The translations under genes and the position numbers were made by a program. The notes under the pieces are model-generated. The model ran no database searches, was not told the DNA's origin, and saw nothing but the letters and a program-made list of their open reading frames with translations. From the NCBI GenBank assembly GCA_024760905.1, contig CM045732.1:55604496-55668495 (forward strand): a stretch of 64,000 nucleotides of DNA, in the 5' to 3' direction. This document shows, one piece after another, positions 36,865 through 47,852 of the stretch. This DNA comes from Plotosus lineatus (taxonomy: Eukaryota > Chordata > Actinopteri > Siluriformes > Plotosidae). Numbering within the stretch: position 1 is the stretch's first letter; the number at the start of each line of letters is the position of its first letter.

Positions 36865-39800
36865 TCAGGGTATAGCTGTAGTGGGCAATGAAGTCTGAAC
36901 ATTAACTTGAGACATGTGTGCTGGAGCATGTGGAAGGAGCGGCATGTGGTGCTGGTGATGTGGCACTACACATTTATTGGTCAGGGGAAAGTGATGACCA
37001 AAATGAATTAGAATCTCCAGCCTCTTAATAACCTCACAGCTGGGTTCAGACGCTGGCATGTTTACCCCTAACATCTGACTCACAACAGTACAGAAATCCA
37101 GCAACTGTAACAAAACAAGGCAAAGAAGGTAATTTAATCATGAGAGACAGGATGACAAGATACAGCCTCATTCAGATTGTATGAGTAATACTTCTCTACC
37201 TTCTTCTCTCTTTGGGCGAGCTCTGCCATCGCACTGGCCTGACTTTGGAATAGTCTCTGTGCTTGCTGTAGTTCATCCCTGGCTCTGTACTCATGATCCT
37301 GCAGCTCTGTCACCGCTGTTCCAAGTTTCTTCTCCACTTTCTCTTTATTCTTCTCCAGTTTCCCCAAAGTCTTAGTCTGAGCTTCAATGGTTTTGTTCTG
37401 TTCCATCACTCTGATCTTATTGTACCAAACAAAACAATGCCTAAGATATTGTAAGACTTTCCTCATTTTCTCTATACAGTCGGCCCTCTACTTAGGAAAT
37501 TAATCCGTTCCCGCGCCTTTTTCGTAACCTGGAGTTTTTTCGTAAGTAGAGGTGCATTTTACATGTAAAATGCGTGATTTGTTCCAAGACTCCCAAGACT
37601 ACCCCATAAACCCTTTAAAAATTATAAAACTAGACTAATTTTGTATGAAATATGTGTTAAAAGTAAAAGAAAATTATTTACCTTTTAAAAAATCTCTCGA
37701 ACCACCCATGCGACGCTTTAAAGTCCGGGGGTTGTTGGTCTGAAGAACCCCCCACCCCCAGCCCCCTTCATGAGGTCCTTAAATATGGCGGTTGCTTTTT
37801 CCGAAATAATCGCCTCCGTCACTGTAATTCCGCTTTTAAGGTCTCCTTCTGCTTCAATATCATTCTGATTGTAGGGGGGTTTCGGCCATACTCCTTTGCG
37901 ATTTCGCTCAACATCCCACTTTTGTATTTTTTTATTATCTTCTGCTTCACTTCAATTGATAACGGAGCCCGCTTCTTCTTTTTGGTGTCACCGGGAATCA
38001 CTTTCTTGGCATCCATGATGGATAACGAAATATAACACTGCAATGATCACTTTCAACAAACTCATGAGCCAACAGTCCTGTTCAACTCTCCACGCGTGCG
38101 ACAAACAGGAAGTATGGGTACAGGAATGGGTACAGTTCAGCTCCCTCCTGGCCAATGGGAGGCCAGTGGGGCGGGATGTTGGGAGACAGCCAATGAGAGA
38201 GCAACTTGCACACTGTTTGAATGGTGCGTTTGGCGCTTTTCGTAAGAAGAGGTTGTTTCATATACAGAGGACGAAAAATTTAGGAAAATGTTTCTCGTAA
38301 CCTGGATTTTTTGTATTCAGATGTTTTCGTAAGTAGTGGGCCGACTGTAATTTAGTTTTGGCTAATTCCCACCCACCATTCATGTCTCATATGACAGCGA
38401 CTAAATGGAGAGGGTGATGTTTATCATACGCTTCATGAAGTCAGCCGACCACTACTGATGCTGCATCATCGGGCATTTTAACTGAAAGACACTTGGAGGA
38501 GAGTGCTATTTACTCCCGTCTGCATACATGAACTCACAGACATCTATGATTGGCTAGGGTTACTGTGATTACAGGGGAGGGAGCACACCCCCACTCAGAG
38601 AGTACAGCCAATATTGCTCTCTAGAACTCCTGGCCACAGATGTGCAGGATAGGAACTCACCTAGATGATAAGCCAAATTCTGTGGCGCCACTTGGAAAAT
38701 ATAGTGTAAGAATCTTTTTATGTTTATAAAGTTAGGATTAAAATTATGTGACAAAGTACGTATACCTGAATGACCTAATTTAATTTCACACTTATGGTTA
38801 ATCTTAAATTTTAATTAGGTACATGAGTATTTGGACAGCGTTACAATTTGAAGAATGCTTCCATCAAGACATGGTTGAAGAGTAGATCTTCATCTCTGGG
38901 GCAGTGATGGCCTGATGATAGGGTGCTGGCTTACTGATCTGAATGTTGGGGGTTCAAGCCCCACTATCATCAGGTTATCATTGCTGTGCTCTGCTAACTG
39001 GGTCATCAAAGGCCAGCCATGTCTCTCTATCTATGTTGAGAGACATGTAAAAGAACCATTGCTGTTGTTACGTAAAGAGCAGGCCATTGAGTTGACGCAA
39101 GTGTATTTGTTCCCAGTGATGGTCTAGCGAGCTGTCATCTACATACATCATCTACGTGTTTGACTCTATCTGAGCAGAATCTATAGCTCTATACACTGTT
39201 AGTAGTCACACTTTAATAGACACCAGTAACCCAGTTCCATAGGCAGTCATACACGCGAATGTCCACCATGTTTGACACATGACATGGTATGCTTTGGATC
39301 ATAAGCCCTTTCTTTTCTTCTTTATATTTGTTAGTTTTAGTTTCCTTCATTCATTCATTTTCTGAACCGCTTCATCCTAATAAGGGTCACGGGGAGTCTG
39401 GTGACCATCTCAGCCAACATGGGCGAGGGTGGGGTACACCCTGGACAGTTCGCCAGGCCATCGCAGAGCCCCAGGCAATCACACGGCCTAGTCTTAGTTT
39501 CATCTGTCCAAAGCTTTTGCTCTGGAACTAGTCATGCTTTCAAGGCTTAAAGTCTAACGAGGTACAGTATTTCTCTTTATGAATGTTACCAGTGGTTTTC
39601 ACCTTGAGGCAATCCCACTCTACGGACATTCCTGAACTTGTTTTCCGAGTGTTGACTTTGACAATCTTTGATAAATCTACCTCCACAAGAAGTTCACGGC
39701 TTGATGGGATTTTTTAAAGGGATCATACAGCTTGACTTTTCAAATTCAATTCCACAATGGTTGTAGACCGAGCCAAAATGCAAAAATTTGTGATTTTGTC

Positions 39801-42052
39801 CAAACACTTATGTACCTAACTATATGTGGCACACCAATATGTCCACTACTGTTTGCATATTTTTGATTCTCCATTTAAAACACAATTAAGGAACTCTGCC
39901 TCTTGCAGAGATCTGAGCCAGAGCTCTCTTCCCCTCTACCTTGAGTTCATTGGTGTGTGAGAGCTGAGCCTTCAGGTCAGTGGTGGAAAGCCGCATAGTG
40001 TGAAGCTCAGCCTGAAGCCGCTCGACTTTCTTCTGCAGCTTTCTGCTGGCAAGAGTAGCATCATCCCTCTCCATGGCCAGAGCCGAACGACGACTCTTCT
40101 CTTCATCCAGCTGGGCCACCTTCCTCCGTAAGAGATCCATGTGCAAGTTCTTACTCTCTAGGTTCTGCTTCTGCACCTTCAGCTGCACACAATACAGCAG
40201 AACATAGTAAGAAAGACTGTGCCAATTCAGTGGGTAATGTTAGCAGTGGGCTTTGTGTTGCTATCCTCATATGGATACCATTTTTGCCCAGTTTTTCTAA
40301 TAGTAGATTCATGAATATGGACAATAATTTAGCTGAGGAAGGCTTAGTAAATTTTATTCTGGGATCTTCTCTAACCTCTTGGCTGTTTAATAAGTGTTCG
40401 TGCTAATTTTGCTGAACTGGTCACTTCTGGGCAGATTGCTCTACGCTTCCTCCATTTGGAAATGATGGCTATCACTGTAATTTTCTGGAGTCCCAGAGAT
40501 CAACTTGCAACCCAATCCTAACTGATTTATTTCAATAACTTTCTTTCTTGGGTAATTTGGTACATTTTTTCTTGAGGCATGATGAGCTGACTGTTGTGAA
40601 CTTTTTTAAAAATTTAAGGTAAATTCGCTTTGCTGGAAAAGATTAAATGGTAGCGATCAATCTAGGAGTAACTAATCTATTTAACTGTTTATCAATAAAT
40701 ATGTCTGGAATGCCGAATAGGGTGAGTACTTTTTCATATGAGTGATCACAAGATCAATTGAAAACCGTGCATTTTGTTTTCTCAGGGTGTCATGTGTATT
40801 GTCGCAAAATTATTTGGAGATCAGAAACAATCAAGTGGTTTGAATAAAAAAAAAAAAAAAGGAGAGAAAATCAAAAGAAAGCAAAGACTATCACAGCATT
40901 GTACAGTAGAGTATAGTATGGTATAGTATAGTAAAATAGTATAGTATACTGAAGTGCAAATACTTGACAGGGATGAGGAAGAAGTGTGAACGAAACCTAT
41001 ACAGTACTATATTCTTTACTATTCAGAGCCTTAACTACAGACTGAAATACAGTAGGCCCTCGTTATTCGCGGGGGTTCGGTTCTGGCCCCTCTCGCGAAT
41101 CACGATAATCCGCGAGTTCTGTACCCTGAAGTAAAACCCCATGTATCATATTACATGCGCGAATGATCAACCGGAAGTAAAATACTATGTATCTATTACA
41201 TGCGCTAAATATGCTTCTCAAACACATTCTATAGACCAGGGGTCGGGAACCTATGGCTCGCGAGCCAGATGTGGCTCTTTTGATGACTGCATTTGGCTCT
41301 CAGATAAATCAGGTGGCCTTTCTTAACAGAATAACGAATATATAATTTCACTGTCATTTAAATAAAAATAAAAAAAAAAATCCAACAAATAAAACAAAAA
41401 CAGATGAATAAATCTCGCATGTTTTAAACCGAAACATCTATTTTCAGTGCCACGTCACTGTGGCGCACAGCAGAGAGCCAATCCTTTCTGTACGCCAGTA
41501 TGCGGGCGGGTCCGATACCTTGAAACTCTAATTTTATTGGATTATAACAACAGCTACAGCCTGCACGTGTTGTTTTTGAGTAAAGTGGTAAATTTCCCTT
41601 GTTTTTGATCTGCTCATTTGCACGAAGCCACGCACAGCTGGCAAGCAAACATAAATTGACAGACATGGAAAAACTTCAACCCACAGACCAGCTGATTGCC
41701 AAAACTTGGGACGCGCTTCCTGTCACAAAAACACTGCAGCGTGTGAGTCTTGCCATATTGACCATGTTTGGCATGCGAGCAGTCCTTCTCACCTGAAAAA
41801 CATCGAGACCAACCTGCAGTCACGTTTAACAGACAGAAGCCTAAATGCCTTCATGAAACTGAACCTCAGCACGTATCAACCAGACTACAAAGCCATCAGC
41901 AAAACCATGCACCATCAGAAGTCACGTTAATAGTAAGAAGTAACTTTCTTATTAATAAATAACTTCGTTATGACAATGTTGTTTAAAATAAATTCAGAGT
42001 CTTATTATACTCTCAAATTGTTGGCCTTCTTTTTCAATTTAGTTGTATTCAG

Positions 42053-42122
<70 letters not shown>

Positions 42123-42338
42123 CTCTCAGAGGATTACATTTTAAAATGTCTTTTTTGTCTCTCTTAGTCAAAAAGGTTCCAGACCCCTGCTATAGACAGT
42201 AGACAGTCTTACTCATTTATACAGTATTAATGTAGTAAAATGTAGCAACGATTAAGAAAAAAACGTTTTAATTTTGTACTGTGATATTTATTAATAAAAT
42301 ATATATATATATATATATAGGCATATACATACACACAT

Positions 42339-42369
<31 letters not shown>

Positions 42370-42370
42370 T

Positions 42371-42401
<31 letters not shown>

Positions 42402-45400
42402 TGTACACACACACACACACACAGCATGTATATACAGTACCTCAATTTCACACTGATTGGAGAATAGTGATGATGTCTCGACCCAACCACAATCAAATGT
42501 TTTATAGATAAAATTATTACTAACACTAACCTTTTTCTGTAGACTGTAAACCAGACTCTTGGTTTCCACTAAAGCTGTTCCCTCATGTTTAGTTAGTTGT
42601 TCTGCACGTGCCAGTATTGCCTCCAGTCGCATGTCAAAACCCAGATCTGTGGTTATGTACTCAATTCTCATTTTTTCTGAAAGATGCTCCAGGAACTGCA
42701 AATACTGCATCAGAAATAGCAAACCAAACAAACTAGTAAAATGGGTATGAATTAAAATGTTACATTTACACTCGTAATTAAGTATAAAAACAGCTCACAT
42801 TTTATATTGACCAAAAAAAAAAAGAAAAAAGAAAAAATGCAACCATCGAAAGGGAAAGATGCAGACTGGTGGAAAGAAAACATTAATATGAGCTCACTTG
42901 TTGTTTTTCATAACTTTGCTCATCTTTGTTCACTCCTGCCGCGATCAGCTCTGACTCCAGTGATTGCACCTTGTTCTGAAGCTGCTGCTCCCTCTGTTCT
43001 GCTGCCCTGCACAACTCTGACTGCCTGTTAAGTTCTTGCAATTCTACAGCCAGTCTGGTTTCTATCCCAATAACAGACTGAAGTACACACAATCAGCATT
43101 AGCTTGTGAATAGAATAGAGTAGGGAATATTTTCATGTTAAAAAAAAAAAACAATAAAAAAGGTAAGCTCTAGGTAATAATAAACTCTTTTGTGGTTAAC
43201 ACTAGTGCATCCACCTCACAGCAAGAAGCCTGGATTTGATTTCTGGGCTTGGGCGTTCCTGTGTGGAGTTCGCATATTCTCCATGTGCTTGTGTGGGTTT
43301 CCTCCAGGTACACTGGTTTTCTCCCACCGTCCAAAAATGTTCACAGTTGGTTAATTAGCTGTTCCAAACCACCCGTTACATGAGAGTGAGTATAGTTGGT
43401 TATATCTTATCTCTGTTGGCAAGCTGTCCAGGGTATACCCCACTCTCGCCCAGAGTCGGCTGAGATGGATGCCGGCCTCCCTACGAACCTAATTAGGAAT
43501 AAGAGACTTAGAGAGTGGAGGGATCAGATATTTTAACTGTACCTCAGTCATGCTCTTCTCATTTCTAAAGACTTCCCTAAGTCTCTCGAGTACACATTCT
43601 TCTTGATGCAGAGAAATGTCCGATTCGTTTCCAAACAGAAGTTGAACTTCTTTGAAAAAGAACTCCAGGCGACTACGTATTGCTTGTGCTTCATTTTGGC
43701 TGCTGAGGAGTCTTTGCTCCAGTTCTTGAGAGCACTTCTCATAAGAGCTTCTCCCCTCCCGAGCAACAGCCAGAGCAAGTTCAAGTTCCTGCAGCTTGTT
43801 CCTTAGGTTCTTATTGTCCGATTCCAAGCTCTGTTTCTTTAGCACTGTGCAGTCAAGTTCCTGAGAGACAAAATTCTCAATGTAAAAAAACAACATAGAT
43901 CAGCATGTCATTAAAAACAAGCTTTTATCAGCATCCTAATTATTACATTCCTATGAAAAGTCAGATAGAAGTTCAGGAATACAGACCCTCCCCGACTTAC
44001 GTTTTCAATTGGTTCCGGATGGCCGAAGGTAAGTTGAAAGTGAACGTAAGTTGTTACAGTGACTTATGACGCCCATACTGCACTATACACCCATAAATAC
44101 CATTACCGTATCTCATAAAACACCCCTAAATCAATTATTATAAACATAACATTGTAAAACAATATCAAATGTATCAAATAATATCAACATTAATTTCAAA
44201 TAAATTAAATTCAAGCAAAATAATTTCAAATAGATAAATTTATCAAATTCACTCATCAAATATCAAATACAGTATCAAATATTACCTTTAACAACAGCCA
44301 ATCAACGCTTACAATATGTGAGGCGCTCAACACCGAAAGTAGTTTACTTATTTTGTGCTTGAGACAAAGTGCCGGTTATACAGACTTCCAGTCTTTCAAG
44401 TGAGCAAGGGTGCCGTCAAATACTGGTTTAGTACTCAGCCTGCACTGATGTGAATCACCAGCAGAGCGAACAGTTCTCTTTCTTTTCTGGATTCGGGTTT
44501 TCATTCATTTTACAACTCTTTTTGCTTAACTGAGTATGCATGGTAGATTGCGCCGATCCAAGCAGATAGTTAATTCATCTCTGTGTATGAGACCTGCACC
44601 CATGCTAGTAGGCTTATGCTTCTGACCAACCATATTTGCTGAGGGTTACAAAAGTCCGCAAAACAGTGTAAACACAAAGATCACACAGACGACGTCTTAA
44701 CACAAGGGTAACATGCTATATAACTGATATATATAAAAAAACGATGTATATGTAACTGAACTGGGAAGAAGGAGGGGCACGTTCAGTCTGTCGTTTGTAA
44801 ACAATGGACGCAGCGTCATTAAGTCATTGCGTCATTATGTCAGGGTACTACGTCGGTACATCTAAACTCAAAATTAGACTTAAAAAAACAAAAAAAACAA
44901 AACATAAAATCGAAAAAATGTCAAACGGATGAACGTAAGTCAGGAAGCGTCTGTATACCTGTCTAACAGAATTCAGGTCACTCGTTCGGATAGCTGAAAT
45001 TTTCTGTTCACGGTCCACATCAGCCACGAGTCTCCTCAGTGTTTCCCTGCTGGCTTTACTCTCCACGTCATGAGATTTCACACTCTCCTCTAGGGTGCAT
45101 ATCTGAGTCTTTTGTCTATCTCTTTCCTTACAGCACAGAGCCACCTAAAGATACAAACAAGTTTAAGTAACATGAAGACTTAAAAATGTATGTTGAACAC
45201 CGTCTATTATTAACTTGCCAAAGATACAACTGTCTCCATGGGTTCATCATTTCCAGCCAAATCTACAGAAAGTTTGCTGGCTAGTCTGGTTAAAAATTCC
45301 TCAAGCTTCCTCTGCAAATCGTTTGCCTCTCGCTTTGTCTTGTTCCATTCTTTAAGCTGCTCTCTAGAGAAAAAAACATTCAAACTTTTATAAAAACGTC

Positions 45401-46963
45401 TTCATGTCTCTAAATAAAATACAAATAATTGAATCTCACTTGGACTGAATTTCACTTTGGAAAGCTCTTTCTTTCAAATCTTCATTCTCCTTTGTGAGTG
45501 CCTGCAATTTAACATACATGATGTTTTTAGAAGCTGTAATGGAGAGCATTTCTTTTTCTGTGTTGAGGATACGCTCCCTGAGGGAACTGATGAGAGATGT
45601 CTGTCTGGCCTCTGTCTCTTTTTGCTTGTTAGTTGCCTCTCTCAGGTCTTTCACAGTCATCTGCTGAGAGGAGAGCTTGGACCGACAATCCACCAGCTGA
45701 TGCAACATAGAATTTGCATGAAGGATATGTTTAAAAGTATACGTGATCATTTTGCATAAAGCTTTGAGATATCATACCTGAGATTGGAGACTTTGATATT
45801 TGACATGGAGGGCTGCGAGCTCTTCTCGGGCAGATTCTGTGGCTTGTTTGTAGTGATGCAAGTGCTGCTGCATTATTGACTCTTCCATTACAACAATATG
45901 TCCATATAACAATACCTGTTCAGGTTATATACACAAAATTATTTGGGTGTTCTCTACTTTTATTAACAGTGACCTCATTTATGTTTTATTTATAAAATTT
46001 GAACAAATTGAACACCCAAATGTGTTTTTTGTCCAGACCGAAATGTGATGGTAGTGCAATGAAACATCAGTGCTTTTGTCAGTGACACATGATTATTTTT
46101 ATTAAAAAAAAAAGTGATTTCACGAATTGCAAATTGTTGAAAGTTGCCCATTAACTGTCCAGGCATATGATTATAAATATGAAATACAGTATGTCTTGAA
46201 AATTAAATGGAATCGGCAACAATGTCTTTTTAAAATCATTTGCTTACTCCTGTAAATGAGTGTCAGTAAGCCCTGCACTGTTGCCCTGTCAAGCTATCAT
46301 GCATGCACAAGATTGTTCCTTCAGTCATCTTGTGTTTTGTTGTTATTATTATTATTATTATTATTATCAACTACACAGAACCAAAACAAGATGTAATAGA
46401 GATGCAGTAAATAAGACATACTAAGCCGGTGAGCTGGGGTGCTGTTTATTTGGAAACCTTTAATTTCTTGCCAAAATGAACTGATTATGGAAAATACAAC
46501 ACATAGGCAGTTCAGTAATGAATGCATACCTTGAAATGCCATCTTCTGATTAAAACCTTGAATCTCGAGGCTCGCAAGGCCCATGCTGATGTTGATTTAA
46601 CTATTTTTACTTCTCTATCATAAAGATTTGCTAAAAATAATAACACTTTCTAAACAAAGGTGGTGTGCTGACATTCCAGACCCTGTCCTCTCCACTTTTA
46701 AGTATTTTTTGAAATGATACTGAAGTGCAAGCAGTGTTGCATTAACTCCACATCTTCAACTTTAAACACTGTGTAATACAGTGATTGTAGTATTGATTTT
46801 TTTTAAATCTTTTAAGTTATCTCAGAAAAGTAACAAAAATTAAAAAATGGAAAAATAATGACCAATTAATTTAATTTTTAATTCTTACCTTTGTGTGACC
46901 TGTGCTCTTGTTCTAACTGTTCATATCCTGAGCAGAAACACCACACTGTTTCTCTTGATGTTT
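36865..46963 (-). CDS. ccdc170: CCDC170, coiled-coil domain-containing protein 170
   Basis: A long coiled-coil protein; mammalian CCDC170 associates with Golgi and microtubules. Coding exons in transcription order are 46630-46530, 45915-45778, 45696-45440, 45363-45219, 45144-44959, 43860-43543, 43077-42898, 42704-42531, 40182-39940, 37415-37200 and 37104-36865. All phases fit and give 731 residues, close to the human length of about 715. A further candidate 5' exon (46963-46889) also fits by phase but has no in-frame ATG, so the start is unresolved. Diagnostic segments are GHIVVMEES, LGFDMRLEAILARAEQL, SRKLQKKVERLQAEL, SHTNELK joined to IRVMEQNKTIE, and FCTVVSQMLG near the C-terminus. Heptad-like Leu/Glu/Lys patterns run throughout. 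The 45219 donor is GC. The gene is divergent from rmnd1 and convergent with syne1, as in human. Confidence 0.88.
37477..38347 (-). mobile_element. Tigger-like element, copy F, second subfamily
   Basis: TA-flanked inverted ends CAGTCGGCCCTCTACTTAGG and the complement of cgtaagtagtgggccgactg. The ends differ from copies A-E, but the interior encodes the same CENP-B-type helix-turn-helix on the minus strand (IEVKQKIIKKYKSG, EIAKEYGRNPPTIRMILKQ, 38043-37819). The rest of the transposase is absent. It lies in a ccdc170 intron. Confidence 0.85.
38897..39100 (+). repeat. SINE-A copy, 3' truncated
   Basis: Head GGGGCAGTGATGGCCTGATG, B box GGGTTCAAGCCCC and the body up to cgtaaagagcaggcc; tail missing. 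Confidence 0.7.
39355..39480 (-). repeat. SINE-B tail fragment
   Basis: Complement of the SINE-B 3' half (cttcatcctaataagggtca, ggggtacaccctggacagtt), with a cattcattcatt end. Confidence 0.65.
40190..41050. other. ccdc170 intron without recognisable feature
   Basis: AT-rich intronic sequence with a short A tract and a TATAGTA-type run near 40,910-40,960. Confidence 0.4.
41051..41228. repeat. One-ended DNA-transposon fragment
   Basis: The sequence after ACAGTAGGCCCTCGTTATTC resembles the terminal inverted repeat of a pogo-type element, with its own small internal inversion (tcgcgaatcacgataatccg). I could not find a matching opposite end. A hAT element interrupts or abuts it at 41237. Confidence 0.45.
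41237..42189 (+). mobile_element. hAT element with transposase C-terminal relic
   Basis: Inverted ends CAGGGGTCGGGAACC and the complement of GGTTCCAGACCCCTG, flanked by the perfect octamer CTATAGAC (41229-41236 and 42190-42197). Inside, about 41600-41925, frames read TWDALPVTKTLQRVSLAILT and, after shifts, SRLTDRSLNAFMKLNLSTYQ, the hAT C-terminal dimerisation region. Most of the transposase is missing. An (AT)n array occupies about 42056-42121. Confidence 0.88.
42056..42121. repeat. (AT)n microsatellite inside hAT
   Basis: About 65 bases of uninterrupted AT, near the right end of the hAT element. Confidence 0.95.
42297..42422. repeat. Compound AT/ACAT/AC microsatellite
   Basis: Alternating (AT)n, (ACAT)n and (AC)n blocks about 110 bases downstream of a ccdc170 exon (minus strand), in the intron. 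Confidence 0.9.
43192..43505 (+). repeat. SINE-B copy
   Basis: A partial tRNA-like head (ccacctcacagcaagaagcc), the body gtgtggagttcgcatattct and cctccaggtacactgg, and the tail gtataccccactctcgccca then cctaattaggaataag. Confidence 0.7.
43982..44953. mobile_element. Pogo/Tigger-like non-autonomous element G
   Basis: TA-flanked. The left end CAGACCCTCCCCGACTTACG and the right end cgtaagtcaggaagcgtctg are inverted. The interior is the reverse complement of element H in syne1 along most of its length. No coding region is recognised. It lies in a ccdc170 intron, ending 6 bases from the 44959 exon boundary. Confidence 0.75.
45924..46529. other. ccdc170 intron, no feature beyond a short (ATT)n run
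   Basis: AT-rich, with ATT repeats near 46,342-46,366. Nothing else assignable. Confidence 0.4.
46889..46963 (-). CDS. ccdc170: Candidate upstream ccdc170 exon
   Basis: A 75-nt open segment bounded on the minus strand by a cttag acceptor and a strong gtaaga donor. It leaves in phase 1, exactly what the next exon (46630-46530, entering with CA) needs, and reads SGYEQLEQEHRSHK before the junction. It has no ATG in frame and the frame meets a stop upstream, so at least one more exon, or a different start, is required. It could also be part of the 5' UTR. Confidence 0.45.
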
Positions 46964-47384
46964 CTAAGCAACATACTATCTGAAATCACCGCTTGGGGCA
47001 GCAAAACCCACCAGTGCAGTCTGACGTCATGGAAAATGATTAAAATACTGTATATAGTCCGTTATGTAGAAATATTAGGGTACAAAAAGTAGGAGGTATA
47101 TATCTTATTATAAAAGCCAACACTTGGAAGAAACAGCATTGAAAAAATGGAAATAAATAAATAAGTGCAAACATTCCCTGAAGGTCCAAAATTTTGATCG
47201 CCTGGTTTGTCAGTAGATTTATTAAATAAACTAACCATAACTAAATAAACTTGACAACAACAATAATAACAAATGGAGGAAAAAAAATCTTTCTCTCAAT
47301 GTCAGAATTTTAGACTCTTAATTGGGCGGGGCTTTGGATGAACGTCGGGAAACGTGTGCGTGATGTCACCAATACCGGAAGTTG
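46964..47384. promoter_or_regulatory. Putative divergent promoter of ccdc170 (-) and rmnd1 (+)
   Basis: The two genes are head to head with under 1 kb between their first recognisable exons. A palindromic CRE-like TGACGTCA is at 47022-47029, a GC box GGGCGGGGC preceded by an inverted CCAAT (ATTGG) at about 47321-47332, and an ETS-type CCGGAAGT at 47375-47382. ETS/NRF-2 and Sp1 sites are typical of promoters of nuclear-encoded mitochondrial genes, which suits rmnd1. Motif presence is seen; promoter activity is inferred. Confidence 0.5.
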
Positions 47385-47438
47385 CTTCTCTTTTCATTTA
47401 TTTAACAAACTTCACCTAAAATGTCCATAGGTTGTGAG
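47385..47438 (+). other. rmnd1: Possible non-coding first exon of rmnd1
   Basis: A GTGAG/gtaaat donor at 47438 follows the ETS/GC-box cluster, and a tttgtttag acceptor at 47837 precedes the rmnd1 start codon by 15 bases. This matches a 5' UTR exon spliced to the first coding exon. The transcription start is not determined. Confidence 0.35.
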
Positions 47439-47852
47439 GTAAATTCAGACCTGACAGTTATTTTTTGTTTTCTACGGCGGCACGCTTCGTATGCACTAAA
47501 TGTTCTCATGTAGTAATGTGTTAGTGCACAGAACTTTCTGATGTTTGTGCTAATGTTAGCAATTTACCCGGATGATAGAGTACTGTAAAAATGCACGAGC
47601 TGATGTTACCTGAGGCTGTTGTCAGGACACAATATGATCTGTGTACCTAAGTTTAATGCAGAAATATATCAGCGATACTTTTACATCACAAACTTTAAAT
47701 AGTTTTAGTATAATTCGGACTGGAGCGAGAACACTTTCAAGGTCAGTGGGTTGCAAAACGTATTAAATGAATCTAATAACACTGCTGGGAAAACCCACCA
47801 GAACAAAACTAACAATACAACCTATTTGTTTGTTTAGCACGTTTAGCTAGGG

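Noticed and set aside
38662..38691. Possible 30-nt ccdc170 exon on the minus strand with strong gtgagt donor
   Set aside because: Its phase does not fit between 40182-39940 and 37415-37200, which already join perfectly (TNELK to IRVMEQN).
39886..39939. Extension of the ccdc170 exon to the stop at 39886
   Set aside because: The gtagag donor at 39939 gives the family-conserved junction; the rest is intron read-through.
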